This document shows positions 1-10,465 of a stretch of 64,000 nucleotides of DNA, one piece after another. Source of the stretch: Cristatella mucedo (taxonomy: Eukaryota; Bryozoa; Phylactolaemata; Cristatellidae). Each line of letters starts with the position of its first letter. Position 1 is the first letter of the stretch. The notes beneath the pieces were generated by a model. The model saw only the letters and a list, made by a program, of their open reading frames with translations, searched no databases and was not told the origin of the DNA. Both the position numbers and the translations under genes were made by a program. The stretch spans positions 11,498,501-11,562,500 of the forward strand of contig WPIO01000002.1 in assembly GCA_009760855.2 (NCBI GenBank), read 5' to 3'.

Positions 1-1120
1 GGGAGTATATTAATTAGAAAAATGGTCTCCAAAGGAATTGAAGTCCCTAAATGCACAAAAACCGACTAGAGTCAGAGAAGACCAGGTGGTACGATCGGCT
101 CAGTGGTAGGCCAGAGCAGGAGAATGGAGGAACCTAAAGGCAAATAGCTTGAAATGGAAGGCGATACACTGCTTGATGAGGAGCCATTATGGAGAGATGA
201 GAAGTGTTGTAATGTGATAGGTGTGACGTTTACGACAGATATGCCTAGCTTGCTTTTAAACGATCAGTAAGCATTGCACTCGATAACGGCAGGAGAGCCC
301 TAGAAGTAATGAGGAGTTATAGAAGTCTAGTTGCAACCTCAGGAAATGCCGGGACCAGTTTGGCTTGGTGTCCTTACATAAGCAAGACCAAATGTTTGCA
401 ATGTGGGTGAAAGTAGGAAGACTTACATGTACGTCGATGTTGCCATGCCATCTTGTGAAGTCAGTTTGGTAGAGGACATGTAAATTGCATGCAGAGGCTA
501 AGCAAAATATGCTGGACACGATAATTTGGAGGGCAGGGGCTAGACGCTAGCGATGTCTGAATGGCAATCTCCAGTAGGATCATGCTTGCTTAACTACACA
601 CATCAAGTGATGACGAGGGCAGTGCCAACCGGACAATAGGCAGTGCACAAACAGTGGTACAAGACCAACCAGCAGAGAACCAGGCTTCGCTTAGCTGTCA
701 TTGTCAAGTGCTCACGAAGGCAATTTGTTCCTACTCTCCTGCTGCCGACTATGACACATCTTTTCCAACGGTCCTGAGCTGCTACTTCCACGCTACTCAC
801 TACCTCAACTGCTCTCCTGGCTCTGTTATGCTTCCCACTTTCTCTTTGTTGCGTGAGGTGAAATCTATTGGCTACAAAATGCATACCTAAAGCCGGTTAG
901 GCTGTGAGTGCCTATACACAACTCTCCTGCCTAACACCCATATATTATTTGTGGCTTTGTGAAGTTATAGACGAAATGACAGATACATTCCTACCTCAAG
1001 GTTACCACAAGATTGAAGCCATTTTTAGCGTATGCTAGAATAATAAATTTCCCAGCTTATTCAGCCCCAATAGAGTGAGATTAGGAGCAACTTGGCTTAC
1101 TGACAACTGCTCTTCTGACC
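1..1120. other. left edge, nothing assigned
   Basis: Mixed-composition DNA with only short chance frames. If the P4-ATPase continues leftwards, this is intron or beyond. No P4-ATPase block was found here. Confidence 0.5.
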
Positions 1121-1303
1121 GAGCCGGGGTGGCACACTGGGCAAGGTAGCTGCTCTTTTATATCTCGGTCCCGAGATCGTGGGTTCAAATCCAGCGATGG
1201 GCGATCCTTTATTGCCACTGCAAGCGTTGGTTATAGTCTTTGAGGCTCTTCTGTCGCTATACAAGTAGAGGCTGTTGAATCAGCTAGAATCTATTTATTT
1301 ATT
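1121..1303 (+). mobile_element. SINE B (tRNA-derived), full length
   Basis: A tRNA-like head with GGCAAGGTAGCTGCTC, a small hairpin ATCTCGGTCCCGAGAT, B box GTGGGTTCAAATCC, then GGGCGATCCTTTATTGCCAC, GGCTCTTCTGTCGCTATACA and AGAGGCTGTTGAATCAGCTA. A distinct family from SINE A with its own 3' end. Confidence 0.82.
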
Positions 1304-1392
1304 TGTCATTGTACCCGACTCGGTGGGCAACGATAGCAAATGTGAAAAGCACAAATTAATGCAATCAACAGGCTACAGGAGGTTATTTAATA

Positions 1393-1490
1393 TTAATAAT
1401 AAAATAAAACACTTGATAAAGCGCCCTCAGAGAACTCCATCTCTTTAGAGGCGCTTTACATTTTCTGCAAAGCAATTGTTCACCTCGTTT
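1393..1490 (-). mobile_element. L2-like LINE 3' tail
   Basis: ACTTGATAAAGCGCCCTCAG, then AGAACTCCATCTCTTTAGAG and GCGCTTTACA. This is the 3' terminal motif of the family in reverse, next to an AATAAT-rich tail on the left. Confidence 0.75.
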
Positions 1491-1634
1491 ATCGTTACCT
1501 GAAATATTCTGAATTCAAAAAACTTGCAGCAAAACCACCTTAGGGTAGTGAAATCAGACGATACCACGAAGGAAGATGTGGCCTGCCAAAGAACACATCT
1601 TTTAGAAAGAACTCTTGGCATTAAGACCGAGTCT

Positions 1635-1765
1635 TGGCAAACGGGTAGAGTGCTTGCACTTTATGATCTCGGCTGACGGATCGAGTCCTGCAGCAGGTAG
1701 TTCTGTACTGCAAGCAGGAGTGACAGAGACCTGGTGCTCTTCTGGCAGCTCTTAAATCAGCCGAC
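1635..1765 (+). mobile_element. SINE B copy, degenerate
   Basis: GGGTAGAGTGCTTGCACTTT, GATCGAGTCCTGCAGCAGGT and GCTCTTAAATCAGCCGAC keep the head, B box and AAATCAGC end of the family. Confidence 0.6.
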
Positions 1766-1769
1766 CTTC

Positions 1770-3390
1770 TTTAAATCGGTACATAGGCTTCAGCAACATT
1801 GCCACAAATTTGAAGAGTAGCATATATAAATAAAGTCACTGCAACCGTCAGGAAATGCCAAGGGGGGCATCCTGCACATGTAGACAAGACGAGCTGCTGC
1901 ATTCTGGGGCATGCAAGCAGATGAATGACGGCTAGCCGAGCTCAGGCCAGTCAGCCGTGGAAAACACCGAGACACGTGCATATATTTGAAAGAGCAGACA
2001 ATCTGAGGGCTGAAACGTGGCCACTGCACATTTGCTGTTACGAAACAACGCCCAATCTTTGGCTGTAGTACTCATACATGTATGATGCTCACTGCTAGCA
2101 TTGCATAGCACTCCAACCTCAGGGTGTCTCAGGACATGGGCAGTGCTGCCCAGCCCTGAGGCTCATCAGATATCTGCAGCATCTGCAGCAGTCGAAATGC
2201 CTTGTACCAACTGTAGTGCTCTACACTCCACATCGACCGCCAGATTATGACTGCAATAGCACTGTAAGTGCCTCATATGTGTAACCTGTGGTTAGAAACA
2301 TGCTCGTCTATGATGGGCTCAGCCTCAGCACCATCTCTCTATCGAGCCCAGCTACTCACTTGCCAGACGGTAACCTCACAAGTGCTCGGCTCAGCAAATG
2401 TAGAGCGGCTAGACTGAGTTCTCTGATGGGGATTTTTCAAGTGTATTGCTATTATTATTATTATTATTATTGCTATAGCTGAGTTCATTGGAAATTCAAG
2501 ATTCATCAGATCTCCGATCTTGCACTACCGCAGCCTCCCATTAGCTGACACATTAGCTAACATTGAAGTAGAAAGAAATTCGGGTAATGTAAAATGCAGC
2601 TGAGAGGTCAGAAGCCTTGGACTTGAACTTGCATACTTCAGGAAGGCAAATAGAAGGTAGTCATCCCAGCAAAGTCTCAAGCTGGGTGTCATCGACTGTG
2701 TCGACAACTCAGGGATTAATCAGTTACCCCCAACAGCCAGAAAGTCCAAAAGACACGTGAATTCAATCTGACACCTAATCCATTGTCAAGCCAAAATTAA
2801 GGGCCAGGGATCAAAGCATAATTTTATAGCAGCAGACAGGCAATAAAGCAGAAAGAGGCAATTAGGACCAAGTTATGATGGCCAATCGGACGAAGCGACT
2901 GGCCAGAAAGCAGATGTGGGCATGAAACAGCAACAGAACAAGATGCAGAGCCAGAAATACAGGGACAGACAGACAGTTGGATAAATAAGGACGATATCTA
3001 TCGGCAGAAGTCAAAGCAGAGAAATAGGCTGAAATAAGGCTTAAAGCAAAGTAGGCAATAAGGAAATAAGAAACTTTGGTCAGCACATATTAATCAACAC
3101 AGTGACAGCCGAAATATACCGACATTAAAGCAATTTAGAAAAGCGCACAAACACAGGATCAAATGAAGGCCGTGTAGTAAAAGCAGCAGCATGCATGAAG
3201 GTCAGCTGCTGGCACTGGTGCGCTCTGTGCTCACGGTACAACCCCCAACGAGTGCTGCATACCAAATGGTCTTAATTCACCAGTAACCGAGGCTAGTGGA
3301 CCCAGCATGAACACCAGCAGGCTGCATAACTCAAACAACAAACACATGTTCATTCACCTGCACTGTACTCAAAATACATCGAGCATCGCT
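1770..3390. other. probable P4-ATPase intron 3, nothing else assigned
   Basis: A (TTA)n run at 2452-2473. A minus-strand hydrophobic frame at 2862-3086 has no P4-ATPase motif. No exon was recognised. Confidence 0.45.
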
Positions 3391-3393
3391 TAC

Positions 3394-3483
3394 CAGTATG
3401 ATTGCGACACATACGAAGTAGAAATTGGCAATCCTCTTCAGCTGTCCGAATAGATTTAGTGGCAAGAAATTCCATATTGTATA
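3394..3483 (-). CDS. P4-ATPase exon 3 (entry to membrane segment 1)
   Basis: 90 nt between TTTCGTCTAG|TAT and CTG|GTAAGC, phase 0 to 0, 30 codons: YTIWNFLPLNLFGQLKR then IANFYFVCVAIIL. The exon break before YT falls where I recall the ATP11 break, and the exon ends inside the first transmembrane helix. This is the strongest P4-ATPase evidence in the window. Confidence 0.92.
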
Positions 3484-3740
3484 CTAGACGAAATTAGGAG
3501 ACTGGATTATGCCAGCAGTGCCAAACTTGAATTCACCAAGGGCAGCTGACACAGGGTAACGTGTAGAATGGCACTAACGAGAGAACTGGGAATGCAGCAT
3601 GCACGACTCGGCATTTGTATGGACGGCGACCGGTGGTGGAGCCAGGGCTAGCGAGCGGCCAAGTCACAGCCTCTGCACGAGGGCTTAAATGAGTGCAAGA
3701 ACCGAAATAATAAATCAGTGGTAGCACCGGATAGTCACCG

Positions 3741-3819
<79 letters not shown>

Positions 3820-3885
3820 GGAGGGAGGAGAGGGAGGGAGGGAGAGAGAGAGGGAGGGAGGGAGGGAGGGAGGGAGGGAGGGAGG

Positions 3886-3968
<83 letters not shown>

Positions 3969-5625
3969 CAGAAACAAAGAGAAGCAGAGAAGTGGACAGG
4001 TAGTCACCCGAGTCACAGTACACAGCCGACGATGATTGAAGGACAACATCTGCTGCTGGCATAATGAATCAGTGGGTATGACAGCCTTGAGATCACGAGA
4101 GAGAGAGATGGTGAGACATTGACAGGCAGACAGATAGCAGGAAGAATAGAGTGTGTGAAAGAGTAATTAGGGAAGGTAATCTGATAGACAGGGGACGACA
4201 AGACAGCAAAAAGTTTGTAAGCGAGATACAGAAGTCAGAAGTAGAAGAATAGACTGCTACAGCGATTGAGATATTGGCAGATATATAAAGGTCGATATGG
4301 AAGGTCACACAAGTTACAGAGCTAGAATGATAGACAAAGTGGTAGTTCCATGAAGCAACTAACTATAGCTTACCGTGGATGTCACCACCACATTGCTGCT
4401 GAATTGGTCCACCTGGAACTCACTGCCACTCGATTCGGCTTTGCCCTTGTTACCGACGTAAACCCTCCGGTTTGGAGGCGGTTCGGGCTTCACGATATTC
4501 TGTAAACGAGCAAGCCTGCTGCACTATGACGTCGGTGACCGCAGCCTACTAAGCCCCAGCATGTTAGCTCTAGCTCACACAGACGTCAGAGCAATCACGA
4601 CCATTGTAGAAATGGTGCCAGTGAGCCCTGGCTGCATCTTTTCTGGTCTGTCCTCGAACGGTTATCGATTCTCCTCTCTGACCGGTCTCGATCGGTTCTC
4701 TCAGTCGTCAAGCCGTCAAGCTGAGCTTAGCAGCTATGCTATCGTTGCGAAACTCGTTAACCTCTACAAAATCCCATCACTCTCATCTCGAGGTGCATGT
4801 CTGGCTAGTAACTAGAGGTAGCTCTACTGCCCAGAACAAGCAGTAAGGCATTGACGTCATGCCTTCGGCCGCTCACCAATGTCCGCGAGTGGGGTGGCTG
4901 GAATGTGCATGAGTAAGGTTCGAACGGTTAGACCGGCTTGGCGACTGGTCGGTCAACAGCAGAGGGCCCGAGGAACAGCGAAGCACGGAAAAGTGGCCCA
5001 GTCGAGCCGGAAGGGCGTCACGTTGCAGCCAGCCAACTTGGCACCGAACAGGTGGCGGCGCATCTAGATAGCCATGGACGACGAACTACAAACCCTGGCG
5101 ACGGCCTCACGCGAGACCGCCATCGACGCCCGGCAGCGATTTCCGTACGGCGCTAGGCGAGCCGCCGCGCCAGCCAACGAACGAGCCCCAAGTCCAGGCG
5201 TCCTGCCCGGGCAGCTATCAGTAGCTGCTGCCAGGGCCGGTCGCTGCGAACTTGCCCGCCGCTCGCTGGGCAAGCTCGCAGCGACCGGCTTCAAGCTTCG
5301 CCCCGGCTTGCCGCTGGCGCGGCGTACTGCGCGTGCCAGGATAACCCCGAGCCTTGCGCGAGAAAAGCCGACCTGTGCGCACTAGCGTGTGCGAAGCAGC
5401 TCGACGCGTGTGCCCTTTCCCGCGGCATGTGGCGCCGGATATTGGTGCACAGGTGTACAGCACGCCCTGCCGGTCGGGCGCTCGGCTAGCGAAGCCGCAT
5501 AGCAATGCTCGGAGTGTGGGCGGCGAGCGTGCGAAATCGCACTCCCAACGACGACTTCGGGCGTCGGCCTTTACCTTGAGAAGCGGAGATCGTCGAGCGA
5601 ACTGGAGCAGGCGCTCTTTCAGCAT
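3394..5625 (-). CDS. P4-ATPase (phospholipid flippase, ATP11-like), 5' part only, 3 exons
   Basis: P4-ATPases are multi-pass membrane pumps that move aminophospholipids from the outer to the inner leaflet. Three exons join in phase 0 to 89 residues. Residues 1-17 form a basic tail. Residues 18-59 carry PEPPPNRRVYVGN and NVVVTST, which match the R-x-[VI]-[YF]-V-G and N-R-I-x-S-S-K blocks of the ATP11 group. Residues 60-89, YTIWNFLPLNLFGQLKR then IANFYFVCVAIIL, are the signature before and into membrane segment 1 (family form YTxWNFxPKNLFEQFRRxANFYF). The family glutamate of LFEQ is G72 here and the lysine before YT is T59. The gene continues below position 1; no further exon could be found in 1-3390. 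ATP8 or ATP10 classes are less likely because of WNF and ANFYF. Confidence 0.85.
3741..3961. repeat. GA-rich microsatellite with GGGA blocks
   Basis: (GA)n, then mixed (GGGA)n at about 3811-3895, then (GA)n. It lies just upstream of P4-ATPase exon 3 in intron 2. The long Ser/Leu or Arg/Glu frames here are repeat translations, not genes. Confidence 0.98.
4374..4499 (-). CDS. P4-ATPase exon 2
   Basis: 126 nt between CGTTTACAG|AAT and ACG|GTAAGC, phase 0 to 0, 42 codons. RRVYVGN and NVVVTST correspond to the conserved stretch before transmembrane segment 1. Of the three reading frames, only this one is free of stops. The middle is Ser/Glu-rich and variable, as in relatives. Confidence 0.8.
5236..5289. 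repeat. 22-bp inverted repeat, one mismatch, 10-nt loop
   Basis: GCCGGTCGCTGCGAACTTGC (plus CC) at 5236-5257 pairs with 5268-5289. Loop GCCGCTCGCT. It lies in the CpG island, in the putative intron 1 of the P4-ATPase. Confidence 0.95.
5575..5625 (-). CDS. P4-ATPase candidate exon 1 (start codon)
   Basis: ATG at 5625-5623 has A at -3. It opens 17 codons, MLKERLLQFARRSPLLK, ending at AAG|GTAAAG in phase 0. It lies in a CpG island 1075 bp upstream of the next exon and fits its phase. The N terminus of P4-ATPases is variable, so homology cannot confirm it. The frame is open upstream to 5778 with no other ATG. Confidence 0.5.
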
Positions 5626-6514
5626 CCTTTCCCGGAGGCTCGAGCTGTCGCCTCGGGCGAGCTTCACATTTGAGTCGCCGTCTCCTGGAGCTCGGACAGC
5701 GGTCGAAAAGGCTAGGGAGCTTGCAGTGCGAACGACGTCGACAAAGCACAGCAGGTCAGCAGCGATACTGCCTGCCACGACCCAATCCCAGCCGCGCTCC
5801 AGCTGCCAGGCGGCTGTGCCCCGAGCTCACCAACCGGACGACGCCCAAGCAGCCTTGCGATGACGTCAAACGCTCTTGCATGACGACCGACACGCCCAAT
5901 GCAGTCCCCCCCCCCCCCCCCGTCCCAACTCACCTCACCCCACCCCAACCTCTCGGTCACCAGACGCCCCCGCTACGCGTCCACCTACTCAAACCTCCCC
6001 AATCCTCCCCCACCTGCTGCCGCTGCCTTACTACCCGCAGCTAGGCGGACTGGTAATCCGGTTGCACCGCTTTCCTAGGAGTCGGTCGGACGATGCGGCC
6101 AGCACGAGGCGGCGAAGGCACGAGGCGCTTGCTCGGACGGACGCCGGAAACGCCGTCCGAGTCGCCTGGACTTTTCTTCGTAGCTGGCGCAGAGAGATGC
6201 ACTCGCAAGCTCGAACCGCAGCCAAGCGAAACTCCGCCGATCGGTACGCACCGAGACGTCGGCATACGAGCAGCAGCGCGTGGGCAGCGGCGGCGACGCG
6301 GCGACTTTCCGGCTGGTTAACCATTTGGCCGTCGGTGCTACTCGTTGTACGACGTGGCCAATTCTTGCTGGCGGCATTGCCCTACGAATGCCTCCAGCGT
6401 ACGACCTCGGTCAGATTTCTCAGTGAAGTTAGTTGTAGTATCATCTTAAAAACCAATTTTTTGTTAACTGAGTTCTGCAAGCAGAGTAGTAATAATACGG
6501 CGCAGGTAGAGCTC

Positions 6515-6560
6515 CGTTAGAGAATTTAATTTCTATACAGGTGCTTTACAGCTCGTTGCA
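6515..6560 (-). mobile_element. SINE/LINE tail fragment
   Basis: TTAGAGAATTTAATTTCTAT, then ACAGGTGCTTTACAGC: only the shared tail motif, in reverse. Confidence 0.4.
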
Positions 6561-7490
6561 AGAGAATCGCTAAGCAGGGTCAGTGACTCGCGTGGTATGA
6601 AGCACTTGAGTAGCCTGCTTAGGCCAAAGCAAACGAGTAGCGTGCTAGGCCAGCATGCTAAAGTCAACACGACGGCACTCACGCCCACCTCTGGCTAGTA
6701 ACGTACACTGGATCATTTACAGGTAGGCAAGCAAACCATACCGGAAAATGCAGGCTAGTTTTGAGTTAAAGCTTGATTCGTCAATATTCGATAATGAAAG
6801 AAATAATACACCTGATTTTCCTTCGAGAAAGGACCTGAGTACAAGAGGATGCTGACGCTGGTGCCAAATTTCAGCTAGCTCCGGATGAGCCCAGCTGCAG
6901 CAGGCCCTACACAGGAGCCCAGCTGTGGCAGGTCCTAAGGGGCCAAGTAAGAATTTTGCTCTGCACCCGTCGATCAGCCCGAAGTCATTGCAGTTCCTTT
7001 AACAGAGGAAATAATTGATTTAATTATTGTTCTTAGAGACTAAGGTACCGGCAATGATTGAATTATTGGTCTTAGAGACTAAGGTACTGGCCGAATTCTT
7101 AAACAGCTGTAGAGGTTTAATTTCTCTTTCAGAAGCCCTGCCAATAATGAGCTAATAATGACCAATAATAATAACCAATAATGAGCTACAGGATCAAGAA
7201 AGAGAGAGAGAACCAGGGAGCATGTAAAATCTTTGGTGAGCCATTGCGGTTAACCCCAAATCGTGGAAAGGGATCGAGCACGATGGCTAGCTGTGGAGGT
7301 GACCTAGATTAGACTTTTAAATGGCAAGCAGTTTTCGAAGAAGACTCCTAGATGGCGGGCACTGAACGTTGGTGGCACCAATGAACCTAACCTCCAATTA
7401 GCTGAGAAATTTCACACATTCCAAATGCATACAGATTTCTTCGCGTAAGGGATCGTGTGTACAATCATTTAATTTAAGGAAATTGACCAA
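6560..7490. other. intergenic, mostly unassigned
   Basis: Only the 39-bp duplication at 7012-7090 and a CAGCTG-rich direct repeat near 6890-6935 stand out. Confidence 0.5.
7012..7090. repeat. 39-bp tandem duplication
   Basis: CTTAGAGACTAAGGTAC occurs at 7032 and 7071 with related flanks (ATTGAATTATTG and ATTTAATTATTG). Confidence 0.85.
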
Positions 7491-7494
7491 CATT

Positions 7495-7840
7495 CAGATG
7501 CTAACATTTTTTAAGACAGACGCTCAGTTTATCAATGTCTGCAGTTGAGTGAGAATGTGGTATGGACAAGTATAGTTTGACGTCATCGGCATTGAAATCG
7601 TATTCAATGCTTTGAGTGTGGACTACCTTCTCCAGAGGCTCTATATAAAGTGGCCAGCAATGCACCGAGAACACACTCTTGTAAAGTTCCAAGCACTACG
7701 GGCCCAGCTGCATGAAACCGATCGCCTAGCGGCGCGAGCTGGGCATGATCGGACAGCGATACAAGTTGAGCCAAGCCAGAGCTTGTGCAATCAAACCTAC
7801 GGCCGCTCCAGAGCGCCATCATGATTACGCGATGAATCAC
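7495..7840 (-). mobile_element. LINE RT fragment (YADD region), degenerate
   Basis: The minus strand reads SVHCWPLYIEPLEKVVHTQS, IEYDFNADDVKLYLSIPHS and IDKLSVCLKK. These align with the block from PLLFTLYxxPL to HFYADDTQLYLSF and the following helix of L2/CR1-group RTs. The tyrosine of YADD is N here. GTLQECVLGALLATLY upstream resembles GVPQGSVLGPLLFTLY in another frame. Confidence 0.7.
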
Positions 7841-8053
7841 GTGCGGGACACAGCCTACATCTTGTGCCGGACTTGTGCGGCAGGCAACTACTCCCCAGAG
7901 CCCTCGACAGGGTGCCCATATTCATAGCCACGACCGCACTCACCCATATCTATGGGTGGGTACTGGGTGGGCGGGAGGCGTCTGATCTCATGGGTGGGCG
8001 TGGGTGGGTATCGACGTGCCTTATAAAAATCCAACTTACGTGTGCCTTTAGGA

Positions 8054-8085
8054 CAGGGGTGTGCAAACCTTTTGACTCGTGGGCC
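8054..8085 (-). repeat. hAT 3' terminal inverted repeat
   Basis: CAGGGGTGTGCAAACC followed by TTTTGACTCGTGGGCC matches the CAGGGGTxxxCAAAC ends of many animal hAT elements and faces the transposase remnant. The partner end is lost, so no target duplication can be tested. Confidence 0.75.
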
Positions 8086-9385
8086 ACAATGGTTTCTAAA
8101 ATTTGACAAAGGGCCCGGGCCAGAATAGGAGAATGGTGTGTTTGTGTGAACTAATATAAATTAAATGTTAAAACCATTACATGAAACGATTTGGCCTTCA
8201 ACAGGCAGCAAAACACCATTGTGCTTAGTTTATTGTAAAAATTGTTATACAAATCTATTAATTTAATAACATAGTAATAAACTCCCATTCAGTTTCATTG
8301 GGAACAGTGTTGTTGATCTCCTTTTTTTGCAATTGCATCAATGTCTGGCGTTATATTTGTTGCGGCAATTCTCAAAATAGATCAGAGGTGCTGGTCAGTT
8401 AATTTGGATCTGTGATGGGCTTTGTTGGTGTCCATGATGCTGGATATCTGTTCATACACATAGGTTGGGCAAAATAACGCATCTTCTTGCCATTCTCCGG
8501 AGGTTTGGAAACGTGGCTTCTTAAGTGAAGCATAAAAGTCGTTCAGTTTAAGAGAGTTGAACTTCTCCTTCAATATAGAGTCAGACTAAAGATCTATCAG
8601 TTCCAACTGCAGCTCCTGTGGTGCTGTTTCAGGGTCTTGTGACAGGGTACATGACACCAGCTGAAGTGACTTTTCAATTTTTTTTTTAAGTCACAGCAAC
8701 CACGGCAGAATTCTCCATGCAGGTCGTCCAGTGGTTTGCTGTATTTCTGTGCGTTTCGGGTCGCCTCTTTCTGCATGGCTAGTGTGGGGAAATGAGTGAA
8801 AGATTTGTTTGAAATTTGTCTGGAGAAAAGAGTCAGCTTGGATTTGAAGGCCTTGATATTTGTGTACATGTCGTGCAGAAATTGATCTTTCTCCTGTAGC
8901 TTGGTGTTTAGCTCATTCATGTGCGAAAGTATGTCCACAGCAAACGCAAAGTCATAGAGCCAGTTCTTGTCTCTTAGCTCGAGAAATTCGTTGGATTTCC
9001 CCATTAAATCCAAAAATGCAGTGATCTCCTCCTTCAGCTCCCACACTCTTTGAAAAACTTTGCCCAAACTTAGCCAGCGCACAAGAGAGTAGTAAAGTAA
9101 CTCCTGATGATCTGCGTCAGTTTCTTCAAGGAACGCAATAACCTGACGATGCTGAAGTCTCCTTGCTCGTATAAACTTAACAAGTTTTAAGACTGGATTC
9201 ACAATATGATTTAGCTGCAATATAGTCTTACACAGAACTTCCTGATGAATGATGCAGTGAAGGAAAAAAATATCCTGATAAGGATTTTCCTCTTGTACTA
9301 TGTATTGCAGTCTTTTTAGCAGCCCGACGTTTTTTTCCAGTTAAATTTGGTGATCCATCCGTGGTGACATTGGCAAGTTAGGGGT
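8054..9385 (-). pseudogene. hAT transposase remnant (Charlie / GTF2IRD2-like), 5'-truncated
   Basis: The minus strand reads LANVTTDGSPNLTGK (9340-9380), GLLKRLQ, then about 200 codons including YYSLVRWLSLGKVFQRVWEL and DFAFAVDILSHMNELNTKLQ (to 8597). It resumes in another frame as LKEKFNSLKLNDFYASLKKP and YVYEQISSIM (8382-8573). This order is the C-terminal two thirds of a hAT transposase with its dimerisation region. Frameshifts near 9340 and 8630 and stops near 8589 and 8381 break it. It ends at 8054 in CAGGGGTGTGCAAAC, a typical hAT terminal repeat. The 5' third and the other end are missing, so it cannot move by itself. Confidence 0.88.
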
Positions 9386-10300
9386 TGGGTGGGCGTTGGT
9401 GGACAGGGCCGATACGCGCTTCAGCAACTGTTGCCCATGGGTACCCTCTCACATGGCAATTGAGAGCTCTGCTACTCGCCCTCACATCGCTACCTAGGAT
9501 GTCGATGGTCGTACGCGGAGGAGGGCTCTTTGTTCGAGGAATGACGCTTCTTGAATTCCTACCTTAAATAATTTCCTGGTAATTCATTCTTGCCAAATTC
9601 CACTACGACCTAGTGTCTAGCGACAATGCACCTTGCCAATCAGCTGAAGAGGATGGATGGATGGATGGGGGAATCTTCCTGGCGAAAATTTGAGCAGCGC
9701 TACCCGCAGCTGCCAGAGCCAGACGCCTAACAGCGAATGCGGTCGACTTGGCTTTAACTTGATTCACTTTTCACCACCAGAAGATGACACGGTTCTCCCT
9801 TCTCTGCAAGCTAGTAAAGCTAAGCGACCCTTGAGCGAAAGAAAAGCTCTCGAGTGCAACAGCGACTCTCATTTGGGCCAACCTTTGTGGTCCGCAGGTT
9901 TTGCCTTCAGGCTGCATATTGCATTATATAGGACTTTGGCGTGGACACGGCGCACATGGTACAGCAGCACGGCTCTCCGTAAACTCGAGTTTATTTTTCA
10001 CAGCTCAAGCATGTAGGCCACACTTGGGCGACAACGACTCCATGTGAATTCATTGCTCATCGAGATACTCACATCTGACATTCGAGCTAAAGCGCACTAC
10101 ATGTGAAACCTGAGCAGATGGTCAAGAGATAGACAGTCTAAGCAACTCTCCATTAGCCCGAATGCCGGAGAGCGCGTGTATTGGGTGCGGCATAGCGAAT
10201 CCTTAAGAAATTCGAGGATGCACGATGGGCTGACCACTATTTCTGCCCCTTCCGTTGCTCTCACTGAGAAAGTCGGGAGCGATCCCCGTCTAAGGGTCTG
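9386..10300. other. intergenic, unassigned
   Basis: A GGAT run at 9653-9668 and two unremarkable plus-strand frames. Nothing recognised. Confidence 0.5.
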
Positions 10301-10302
10301 AT

Positions 10303-10465
10303 ATATACAAATATAATCTGTTTGAATAGCGTTCTAAGAGAATTTAATCTCCACTCAGGCGCTTCACATATGCCTCGGGGCTCGAGCCCACGACCTCGGC
10401 AATCATAAGCATTTGCCTTGACCTCGTTCATTAAAGGCGAGCACCTTAATTCCTGGATCAAACCA
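10303..10465 (-). mobile_element. SINE A copy
   Basis: TTCTAAGAGAATTTAATCTC, GCTTCACATATGCCTCGGGG, CTCGAGCCCACGACCTCGGC and GAGCACCTTAATTCCTGGAT on the plus strand match the family in reverse. The tRNA-like head is diverged. Confidence 0.8.

Larger units (their letters stand above)
4850..6340 (-). promoter_or_regulatory. CpG island at the P4-ATPase 5' end, probable promoter
   Basis: A strongly GC- and CpG-rich stretch, in contrast to its flanks, holding candidate exon 1. It also contains a 14-base C run at 5907-5920 and a 22-bp-arm hairpin at 5236-5289. Frames on both strands are open but unlike any family I know. A plus-strand ATG with a good context at 5074 (GCCATGG) opens 103 codons of unknown meaning, so a divergent transcript is possible. 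Confidence 0.5.

Noticed and set aside
765-835. Similarity between CTGCTACTTCCACGCTACTC here and a related run near 34135
   Set aside because: Only about 30 bp align loosely, which is not enough to call a repeat family.
1121-1200. tRNA-like heads considered as true tRNA genes
   Set aside because: The cloverleaf cannot be completed, and the same sequences repeat with SINE bodies and 3' tails. They are SINE heads.
2862-3086. Hydrophobic minus-strand frame, considered as the next P4-ATPase membrane exon
   Set aside because: It lacks the P4-ATPase motifs expected next (SPxTSxxPLxFVI, IKQxYED) and has no fitting splice sites.
3533-4062. Long Ser/Leu and Arg/Glu open frames
   Set aside because: They are translations of the GA/CT microsatellite on both strands. 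The same applies at 15633-15984, 29027-29353, 47557-47943, 53568-53971, 54433-54784 and 63424-63741.
5218-5778. 186-codon minus-strand frame in the CpG island
   Set aside because: Only the part from the ATG at 5625 to the donor at 5575 is used. The rest continues past the splice site and matches nothing.
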